A DNA stretch of 64,000 nucleotides, from positions 8,246,001 through 8,310,000 of the forward strand of contig NZ_CP108081.1 of assembly GCF_036182465.1 (NCBI RefSeq). The letters run 5' to 3'. The translations under genes were made by a program, and so were the position numbers. Below are positions 16,145 to 22,149 of this stretch, in pieces; position 1 is the stretch's first letter, and each line of letters opens with the position of its first letter. Below the pieces are notes generated by a model, which saw nothing but the letters and a program-made list of their open reading frames with translations, ran no database searches and was not told the DNA's origin. This DNA is from Streptomyces sp. NBC_00258 (GTDB lineage: Bacteria > Actinomycetota > Actinomycetes > Streptomycetales > Streptomycetaceae).

Positions 16145-16250
16145 GACTGCTCCGTGCCGGTGAGGCGTGCCGAGTCCACGGCGGAGCGTCGTGCCGGGGC
16201 TTCGAAGGGGTGGCGGCCACCCCTTCGGCCCGCCGCGGTGCCGGGCGCCG

Positions 16251-17411
16251 TCACTTGCCACCGCCCTTCGGCTTGCGCTGCTCCCAGCCGTCCGCCCACA
16301 GGTCGAAGCGGGCCTGCTGCTGCGGGAACTCGGCCGCCGCGTCGGTGTCCAGCTCGACGCCGAGACCCGGCTCGTGCGACAGCTCGAAGTAGCCGTCGAC
16401 GACCTGCGGGGCACCCTTCACGACCTTCTTGATCTCCGCGTCCGCGAAGTCGTTGAAGTGCTCCAGGATCTTGAAGTTCGGCGAGGTGAAGCCGACTTGG
16501 AGCGAGGCGGCGGTGAGGACCGGGCCGCCCACGTTGTGCGGCGCCACGAGTACGTAGTGGGCCTCGGCGGTCGCCGCCAGCTTGCGGGTCTCCCAGATGC
16601 CGCCGATGTGGCCGACATCCGGCTGGATGATGTCCACGGCCTGGCTCTCGAAGAGCTCGCGGAACTCGATGCGGTCGTGGATGCGCTCACCGGTCGCGAC
16701 CGGGATGTCGACCTTCGCCGCCACCTTCTCCAGCGCCTTCAGGTTCTCCGGCGGGACCGGCTCCTCCAGCCAGGCGGGCTTGAAGGGCGCGAGCTCGCGC
16801 GCGAGGCGGATCGCCGTGGCCGGCGAGAAGCGGCCGTGCATCTCCAGCATCAGCTCGGCCTCGGGGCCGATCGCGTCCCGGACCGCCTCGATCAGCGAGA
16901 CCGCGTACAGCGACTGCTCGTGGTCGAGCTCGAAGTGCCCCGTCCCGAAGGGGTCGATCTTCAGCGCCTTGTACCCGCGCGCGACGACCTCCTGGGCGGC
17001 CTTGTGGTAGGCCTCCGGAGTGCGCTCCGTGGTGTACCAGCCGTTCGCGTACGCCTTCACGCGGTCGGTGACCTTGCCGCCCAGCAGCTGCCACACCGGT
17101 ACGCCCAGGGCCTTGCCCTTGATGTCCCAGCACGCCATCTCGATCACGGCGATGCCGGACATCACGATCTCGCCGGCCCGCCCGTAGTCGCCGTACTTCA
17201 TGCGACGCACGAGGTCCTCGACAGCGAAGGGGTCGGAACCGAGAATGTGGTTGGCCTCCGCCTCCCGCAGATAGCCGAGCAGCGCGTCGGTGTGCCCCAG
17301 CATGCGGGTCTCACCGACTCCGGTGATGCCCTCGTCGGTGTGCACCTGGACATAGGTCAGGTTGCGCCACGGCGTCCCGACCACGTGTGTGCTGATTCCG
17401 GTGATGCGCAC
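16251..17411 (-). CDS. enolase-superfamily sugar acid dehydratase (gluconate/galactonate dehydratase-like)
   Basis: 386 residues, GTG start with AAGGGG upstream. Mandelate racemase/muconate lactonizing family. The N-terminal capping domain is followed by the barrel with ALKIDPFG (catalytic Lys region), the metal ligands in LEMHGR, LEEPVPPEN and TGERIHDR, and the base His in APHNVGGP. The VKAYANGWY segment and KALKIDPFG recall the archaeal gluconate dehydratase, while the overall pattern also matches galactonate dehydratase. The first metal position looks like Glu where E. coli DgoD has Asp. Expected reaction: dehydration of an aldonate to a 2-keto-3-deoxy acid. First gene of the leftward operon. 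Confidence 0.88.
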   Translation of the reverse strand: MRITGISTHVVGTPWRNLTYVQVHTDEGITGVGETRMLGHTDALLGYLREAEANHILGSDPFAVEDLVRRMKYGDYGRAGEIVMSGIAVIEMACWDIKGKALGVPVWQLLGGKVTDRVKAYANGWYTTERTPEAYHKAAQEVVARGYKALKIDPFGTGHFELDHEQSLYAVSLIEAVRDAIGPEAELMLEMHGRFSPATAIRLARELAPFKPAWLEEPVPPENLKALEKVAAKVDIPVATGERIHDRIEFRELFESQAVDIIQPDVGHIGGIWETRKLAATAEAHYVLVAPHNVGGPVLTAASLQVGFTSPNFKILEHFNDFADAEIKKVVKGAPQVVDGYFELSHEPGLGVELDTDAAAEFPQQQARFDLWADGWEQRKPKGGGK

Positions 17412-17441
17412 GGAAATTGCCCCTTGTGGCTCTACGGCTCT

Positions 17442-17508
17442 GTTCGAAATTTCGTCACACGTTCGAAATGCTGGCCAGACAGTAAGGATTCCGCGGCGGC
17501 AGTGTCAA
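17442..17508 (-). promoter_or_regulatory. promoter and candidate operators of the sugar operon
   Basis: On the minus strand, TTGACA (17503-17508), an 18-bp spacer and TACTGT (17479-17484) form a good promoter. Just past the predicted start (about 17472) there are two copies of GTTCGAAAT, at 17461-17469 and 17442-17450, 19 bp apart. The second is part of the palindrome CGAAATTTCG. This placement fits a repressor that blocks elongation. No IclR or GntR gene lies next to it in the window. Confidence 0.55.
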
Positions 17509-17613
17509 TGGGTCGAACGCACAACGGTTTCGACGCGATGGCACTGGAAGGCGGCGAATGGTCCGGCCTGTCCTCAACTGGCCCAACCGGAACGGGCAGT
17601 TCAGCACAGAACT

Positions 17614-17657
17614 TTCACAGCCGTGACTGTGAACGTGACCTGCGCGGAGTTTAGTCT
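17614..17657 (+). promoter_or_regulatory. candidate promoter and palindrome of the 17667 gene
   Basis: TTCACAG-N6-CTGTGAA (17614-17633) is a palindrome with perfect 7-bp arms. A weak -35 (GTGAAC, 17629-17634), a 17-bp spacer and TAGTCT (17652-17657) follow. Transcription would begin near 17664, only about 3 nt before the ATG, so the message may be nearly leaderless. Confidence 0.4.
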
Positions 17658-17666
17658 TCCGGCGTC

Positions 17667-18395
17667 ATGGACTACTGCCACCCGTGCCAACGGCACCTCA
17701 ATGGCGCCCTCGCTTGCCCGGGGTGCGGTACATCGGCCGAAGCGTGCCGGGAGTACGCGGCTTCCCTGGAGGACCGCGAGGACGCCGTCGACGAGTTCGA
17801 CGACGACCCCGAGAGCGACGAGCCGACGGGTGGTGGACGCCGGTCCCGTTCCCGGCGCCGGGGCGGCCGCGGGGTCCGGGCGAGCCGGCGCGACCGGCGG
17901 GCCGCGCTGCACCGGCGGCGGCGCAAGCGGGTGCTGCTCGTGGGTGCGGGGCTGTTGCTCGCGGCGGGCGGGCTCAGTCTGGCCGAGCTGGGTATAGAGG
18001 CCCCCTCCTCCGAGCCGAAGGCGGCAGCGGCGGACGAGGCGTCGTCCGGTTCCTCGGCCTCCGCGGACGGTTCGTCGTCGTCCGACGAGGACGGCTCCTC
18101 CGGCGGGTCCGGTGCGGGGTCCCCGGACGCGTCTGCGTCCCCCTCGGCCTCGGAGTCGAAGAAGTCCAAGAAGGACAAGGGCAAGGACGAGGACGAGGGC
18201 GACAAGAAGGAATCGGCCGACCCGTCCCGCTCGACCGACCCCAGAACCTCGACCCCCGCCCCGGGGCAGACCACCCCGGGCGACACCACCCCCGCGAACC
18301 CGAGCACCCCGGACCCGGCCCCCACGACGGAGGCCCCGACCCCGGACCCGACCCCCACGGAAACGTGCACACGTTTCCTGTGGTGGTGCTCGTAG
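17667..18395 (+). CDS. zinc-ribbon, single-pass membrane protein with disordered Ser/Asp/Thr/Pro tail
   Basis: 242 residues. N-terminal MDYCHPCQRHLNGALACPGCG holds two CxxC knuckles of a zinc ribbon. An acidic linker and an Arg-rich stretch (SRSRRRGGRG) precede one membrane helix (VLLVGAGLLLAAGGLSLAEL, about residue 88-108). The remaining 130 residues are low complexity: Ser/Asp-rich, then Lys-rich (KKSKKDKGKDEDEGDKK), then Thr/Pro-rich. The end, CTRFLWWCS, has two cysteines. The likely topology is zinc ribbon inside, tail outside in or through the wall. The layout is familiar from Streptomyces proteins of unknown function, and no role can be assigned. Confidence 0.75.
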   Translation: MDYCHPCQRHLNGALACPGCGTSAEACREYAASLEDREDAVDEFDDDPESDEPTGGGRRSRSRRRGGRGVRASRRDRRAALHRRRRKRVLLVGAGLLLAAGGLSLAELGIEAPSSEPKAAAADEASSGSSASADGSSSSDEDGSSGGSGAGSPDASASPSASESKKSKKDKGKDEDEGDKKESADPSRSTDPRTSTPAPGQTTPGDTTPANPSTPDPAPTTEAPTPDPTPTETCTRFLWWCS

Positions 18396-18433
18396 CTCAA
18401 GGCCGGTTAGTCGGGCGCAGGCCGGCCCTGGCT

Positions 18434-18590
18434 TGCTCGCGCAGTTCCCCGCGCCCCTGGGGGTGGTGCTTTGGGCTGGTTCCCCGGCTGTCGGTCGTCG
18501 TGGGTTGCTCGCGCAGTTCCCCGCGCCCCTAAAGGGCGCGGCTCGGCCTGAGGTGCCCCTTCAGGGGCGCGGGGAACTGCGCGACAAGCC
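18434..18590. repeat. GC-rich intergenic repeats, two direct copies and one inverted
   Basis: GCTCGCGCAGTTCCCCGCGC at about 18434 and again at about 18509, then the inverted form GGGGCGCGGGGAACTGCGCG at about 18565. The inverted pair between 18509 and 18590 can fold into a long stem and probably serves as the terminator between the convergent zinc-ribbon and MarR genes. Confidence 0.75.
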
Positions 18591-18606
18591 CCCACCGGCC
18601 CGCGGC

Positions 18607-19077
18607 CTACGAACCGCCCGGTCCAGCCACCCCGGCGGAGCCGGAGCCGTCGAGCATCCGCAGAAGCAACCCCCGCAAAGACACCCGCTCCTCCCGGGAA
18701 AGCCCCGCAAGCGGCTCCCGGGCAAACCGCAGGGAGTCCCGCAGACTCCGCGCAACCCCCCGCCCCTCCTCCGTCACCGCGGCCAGCTTCACCCGCCGGT
18801 CCGCCGGATCGGGCCGCCGCTCGACCAGCCCCCGCACCTCCAGCCGATCCACGATCCCGGTCACATTGGACGGCTCGCACTTCAGCTTCTGAGCCAGCCG
18901 CCGCATGGGCAACGGCTCCAGCGAGAGCAGGCTGAGCAGCCGAGCCTGCGCCCCGGTCAGCGCATGCTCCGCCGCCGCCTCCTCGTACTCCTCGTGGTAA
19001 CGAGCCACCACCGTGCCGATCAGGTCGACGACCTCGAGTGTCAGAGGGTCGATCCGGGGAGTCTTCTGCGTGGACAT
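18607..19077 (-). CDS. MarR-family transcriptional regulator
   Basis: 156 residues starting MSTQKTPRID. Winged-helix motif LPMRRLAQKLKCEPSNVTGI, then VDRLEVRGLVERRPDPADRR, the classic MarR beta-wing. The start leaves the preceding Met codons out because they add only a non-conserved extension. It is divergent from the NADP-dependent oxidoreductase gene, and two palindromes lie between them, so it most likely represses that gene. It lacks the N-terminal redox cysteine of OhrR, so it is not the obvious regulator of the nearby ohr gene. Confidence 0.87.
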   Translation of the reverse strand: MSTQKTPRIDPLTLEVVDLIGTVVARYHEEYEEAAAEHALTGAQARLLSLLSLEPLPMRRLAQKLKCEPSNVTGIVDRLEVRGLVERRPDPADRRVKLAAVTEEGRGVARSLRDSLRFAREPLAGLSREERVSLRGLLLRMLDGSGSAGVAGPGGS

Positions 19078-19100
19078 GTACTCCAGGCTACCCCCGTTAC

Positions 19101-19146
19101 TTGACATCATGAAATATTCAGGCGCATGATTGTTTCAGGTACTGAA
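19101..19146 (+). promoter_or_regulatory. promoter with two palindromes (MarR operator candidates)
   Basis: TTGACA (19101-19106), 18-bp spacer, CATGAT (19125-19130). Two palindromes overlap it: TGAAATATTCA (19110-19120), inside the spacer, and TTCAGGTACTGAA (19134-19146), at the expected transcript start. Both have TGAA/TTCA arms or their reverse, as expected for one dimeric repressor bound twice. Confidence 0.5.
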
Positions 19147-19191
19147 GTATTTGCGACGTTAGAGCCGCTGCCCCACGGAAAGGCGCCCCCC

Positions 19192-20214
19192 ATGACCGAC
19201 ACCCCTGAGCTCCCCACCGTCAGCCGCGAATGGCACCTCGTCAGCCGCCCCGTCGGCTGGCCGAAGCCCGAGGACTTCGCCCTGGTCGAGACCGAGGTGA
19301 AGCAGCCCGGCCCGGGCCAGGTCCTGGTGCGCAACGAGTACCTGTCCGTGGACCCGTACATGCGCGGCCGCATGAGCGCCGCGAAGTCGTACACGGCCCC
19401 CTTCGAGCTCGGCAAGGTCATGCAGGGCGGCGCCGTAGGCGAGGTCATCGCCTCGAACGCCGAGGGCATCGCGGTCGGCGACCGCGTCCTGCACTTCTTC
19501 GGCTGGCGCGACCACGCCACGTTCGACGCCAAGAGCGCCGTCAAGGTCGACCCCGAGGCCGCGCCCCTGAGCACGTACCTCGGCGTCCTCGGCATGACGG
19601 GCCTCACCGCGTACGCGGGCCTGCTGCGCACCGCCTCCTTCAAGGAGGGCGACACGGTCTTCGTGTCCGGTGCGGCGGGAGCCGTGGGCAGCCAGGTCGG
19701 CCAGATCGCCAAGCTCAAGGGCGCCTCGCGCGTCATCGGCTCAGCCGGCTCCGACGAGAAGGTCAAGCTCCTGGTGGAGGAGTACGGCTTCGACGCCGCC
19801 TTCAACTACAAGAACGGCTCCGTGAGCGAGCAGCTGAGGGAGGCAGCTCCCGACGGCATCGACGTCTACTTCGACAACGTCGGCGGCGACCACCTGGAGG
19901 CCGCGATCGGCTCCCTCAACCTGCACGGCCGTATCGCGATCTGCGGGATGATCTCCGTCTACAACAACACGGAGCCCGCCCCCGGCCCGAAGAACCTCGC
20001 CCGCCTCATCGCGACCCGCGGCCGTATCGAGGGCCTCCTCGTCGGCGACCACTACGACCTGCAGTCGCAGTTCGTCCAGGAGGTCGGCCCCTGGGTCGCT
20101 TCCGGCGAGCTCAAGTACCGCGAGACGGTCGTTGAGGGCATCGAGAACAACCTGGAGGCATTCCTCGGCGTCCTGCGCGGCGAGAACACCGGAAAGATGA
20201 TCGTCAAGCTCTGA
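19192..20214 (+). CDS. NADP-dependent oxidoreductase (medium-chain, zinc-free)
   Basis: 340 residues, ATG with GGAAAGG about 8 nt upstream. Zinc-independent MDR family (YncB/CurA and leukotriene B4 dehydrogenase group). Markers are LSVDPYMRGRM, MTGLTAYAGLL, VFVSGAAGAVGSQVGQIAKL and YFDNVGGDHLEAAI. These enzymes reduce alpha,beta-unsaturated carbonyls or quinones using NADPH. Divergent from the MarR gene, which is probably its repressor and may sense such compounds. Substrate not known. Confidence 0.9.
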   Translation: MTDTPELPTVSREWHLVSRPVGWPKPEDFALVETEVKQPGPGQVLVRNEYLSVDPYMRGRMSAAKSYTAPFELGKVMQGGAVGEVIASNAEGIAVGDRVLHFFGWRDHATFDAKSAVKVDPEAAPLSTYLGVLGMTGLTAYAGLLRTASFKEGDTVFVSGAAGAVGSQVGQIAKLKGASRVIGSAGSDEKVKLLVEEYGFDAAFNYKNGSVSEQLREAAPDGIDVYFDNVGGDHLEAAIGSLNLHGRIAICGMISVYNNTEPAPGPKNLARLIATRGRIEGLLVGDHYDLQSQFVQEVGPWVASGELKYRETVVEGIENNLEAFLGVLRGENTGKMIVKL

Positions 20215-20320
20215 CCCCGCATCCAGGCTTCTGCTGGACTTCCGACATGCGGTAACTTCTTTCCGAAACTGTCGCGAATCGTGGGCGCGAGTCGTGGCGG
20301 ACCAAGGAGGAAGCCACCGC

Positions 20321-20740
20321 ATGTCCATCCAGCAGACCGACGTCCTCTACACCGCCGTCGCCACCGCCGAGAACGGTCGCGACGGCCGCGTCGCGACCGA
20401 TGACGGCACGCTCGACGTGGTCGTCAACCCGCCCAAGGAAATGGGCGGCAGCGGCACCGGCACCAACCCGGAGCAGCTCTTCGCCGCCGGCTACAGCGCC
20501 TGCTTCCAGGGCGCCCTCGGCGTCGTCGCCCGCCAGGAGAAGGCCGACATCTCCGGCTCGACCGTCACCGCGAAGGTCGGCATCGGCAAGAACGCCGACG
20601 GCTTCGGCCTCATCGTCGAGATCTCCGCCGAGATCCCGAACCTGACCCCCACCCAGGCCCGGTCCCTCCTGGAAAAGGCCCACCAGGTCTGCCCGTACTC
20701 CAAGGCCACCACGGGCAACATCACGGTCACCCTGACCTGA
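20321..20740 (+). CDS. ohr: organic hydroperoxide resistance protein
   Basis: 139 residues, ATG with AAGGAGG 11 nt before it. Ohr/OsmC fold. The reactive cysteines are Cys61 in AAGYSACFQGAL and Cys124 in AHQVCPYSK, both with the flanking residues of Ohr rather than OsmC. It reduces organic hydroperoxides in the cytoplasm with lipoylated or dithiol donors. It is on the same strand as the oxidoreductase gene, 106 bp downstream. That upstream gene and its MarR regulator may belong to the same carbonyl/peroxide stress response, but no Cys-sensor OhrR is adjacent. Confidence 0.95.
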   Translation: MSIQQTDVLYTAVATAENGRDGRVATDDGTLDVVVNPPKEMGGSGTGTNPEQLFAAGYSACFQGALGVVARQEKADISGSTVTAKVGIGKNADGFGLIVEISAEIPNLTPTQARSLLEKAHQVCPYSKATTGNITVTLT

Positions 20741-20801
20741 CCGACCGGTCTCTCTTCAACTGAGGGTCACGTGACGAACGGCCCTGGCCACCGGTTTTTT
20801 G

Positions 20802-20901
20802 GGGGCGCGGGGAACTGCGCGAGCAACCCAAGCGGACGGTCACCCGACAACCGGCCCCGACCACCGGTCTTTCAGGGGCGCGGGGAACTGCGCGACCAGC
20901 C
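20802..20901 (-). repeat. GC-rich intergenic repeats, two inverted-orientation copies
   Basis: GGGGGCGCGGGGAACTGCGC at about 20801 and AGGGGCGCGGGGAACTGCGC at about 20875. They lie between the convergent ohr and serine hydrolase genes. Confidence 0.75.
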
Positions 20902-20933
20902 CTCACCGCCCCGCAGCCCCATCACAACCCCAG

Positions 20934-20985
20934 GTTCATGAGGGGGCGCCTGCGCCTAGGCAAGCGCAAGCGCACCCTCATGAAC
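20934..20985 (-). terminator. hairpin overlapping the serine hydrolase stop codon
   Basis: GTTCATGAGGG (20934-20944) is exactly complementary to CCCTCATGAAC (20975-20985). The intervening 30 nt contains a smaller TGCGC/GCGCA stem. The TAG stop of the serine hydrolase gene (20956-20958) is inside the loop region, so the last ten codons form one arm. Confidence 0.55.
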
Positions 20986-22110
20986 CACCCGAACCAGCCG
21001 CTGATTCTCCGGCGCGGCCCCACCGGGAAAGGCGATCCGCCGCCGCGTGTACCCGTACGCGAGCCCACTCCGCGGATCCGCAAAAGCCTGCGATCCCCCC
21101 GCCCCGCTGTGCCCGAACGCCCCGGCCCCCAGAAACGGATGCCACATGTCCGCCGTGGCCTGGAACCCGAGGCCGTACGACTTGTGGGCGCGGGCGATCA
21201 GGTCGTACCCGACCGAGTGGATCTGCCCCACCTCCCCGATCGCGTCCGGCTTCAGCAGCGGCCCCCGCCCGTCGACCTCGCTGATCGCCGCCGCGTACAT
21301 CCCGGCGAGCCCGCGCGCGGAGGCGACCCCGCCCGCCGAGGCCGAGCCCAGGGCGCGCACGGTACGGGAGTTGGGAAAGTCCACGAGCGGGAGGGCCCCC
21401 GGCACGTGCTCGTTGAACGCGATCGACGCCAAGGTGTGCGGACCCTTGGGGGTGGCGTCCAGCAGCGCCTGCTCCGGCGGGGTGGGCGCCATCGGCAGGA
21501 CGGAGCGGTAGCGGGGCTCCTCCGACTCGGGCAGCCCCAGATGGAACCCGAGCCCGTACGGCACACGGATCCGCTCCTCGTACAGCTCCTGGAGCGTACG
21601 GCCCGTGGCACGCCGTACGACCTCGCCCGTGAGCGCGCCGATCACCAGCGCGTGATAGCCGAACGCAGAGCCCGGCCGCCAGAACGGCCGCTGGGCGGCG
21701 AGGCGTTCGGCGACCACCCGGTCGTCGGCCAGCTCCTCGACCGTGAAGCCCGCGTCCGCCCCGACCACGCCCGCCCGGTGCGCGAGGAGGTCCCGCAGGG
21801 TCACCGCCCCCTTGCCCTCGGCGGCGAACTCCGGCCAGTAGTGGGCCACTTCCCGGTCGAGCTCCAGCGTGCCGTCCTGCACGAGCAGGGCGACCACCAG
21901 ATGGGCCGCCCCCTTCGTGGACGAGAAGACACCGAACAGCGTGTCGCCGTCGGTGTCCTCGCCGGTCCAGAGATCGACGACCCGCCGCCCCCGCACGTAC
22001 GCGCTCAACTGGCCCGCGTAGTCCGGGCGTTCGGCGGCGACGACGGACGCGAACTCCTCGCGCACCGCCTCGAAGCCTTCGGCGACGGTGCCGTGGATCT
22101 CCTGTGTCAT
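20956..22110 (-). CDS. serine hydrolase of the beta-lactamase/esterase (EstB-like) family
   Basis: 384 residues, no signal peptide. The SxxK nucleophile motif is S63-S-T-K66 in GVFSSTKGAA. A Tyr (SAFGYHALVIGAL) occupies the YxN-type position, and HSGAGGSQAFADP is the third motif. Such proteins are typically esterases or peptidases rather than antibiotic-resistance lactamases. The N-terminal segment GTVAEGFEAVREEFASV is typical of the EstB group. The gene is single, with the M14 peptidase gene 39 bp upstream on the same strand. Confidence 0.86.
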   Translation of the reverse strand: MTQEIHGTVAEGFEAVREEFASVVAAERPDYAGQLSAYVRGRRVVDLWTGEDTDGDTLFGVFSSTKGAAHLVVALLVQDGTLELDREVAHYWPEFAAEGKGAVTLRDLLAHRAGVVGADAGFTVEELADDRVVAERLAAQRPFWRPGSAFGYHALVIGALTGEVVRRATGRTLQELYEERIRVPYGLGFHLGLPESEEPRYRSVLPMAPTPPEQALLDATPKGPHTLASIAFNEHVPGALPLVDFPNSRTVRALGSASAGGVASARGLAGMYAAAISEVDGRGPLLKPDAIGEVGQIHSVGYDLIARAHKSYGLGFQATADMWHPFLGAGAFGHSGAGGSQAFADPRSGLAYGYTRRRIAFPGGAAPENQRLVRVVHEGALALA

Positions 22111-22149
22111 CCGTACTCTCCTCGTGTCACGGTTTCCTGGGAACGTCCC

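Noticed and set aside
18607..19077. OhrR regulator for the nearby ohr gene
   Set aside because: The N-terminal redox cysteine of OhrR is missing and the gene is divergent from a different gene.
20956..22110. beta-lactamase giving antibiotic resistance
   Set aside because: No export signal and EstB-type features; esterase or peptidase is more likely.
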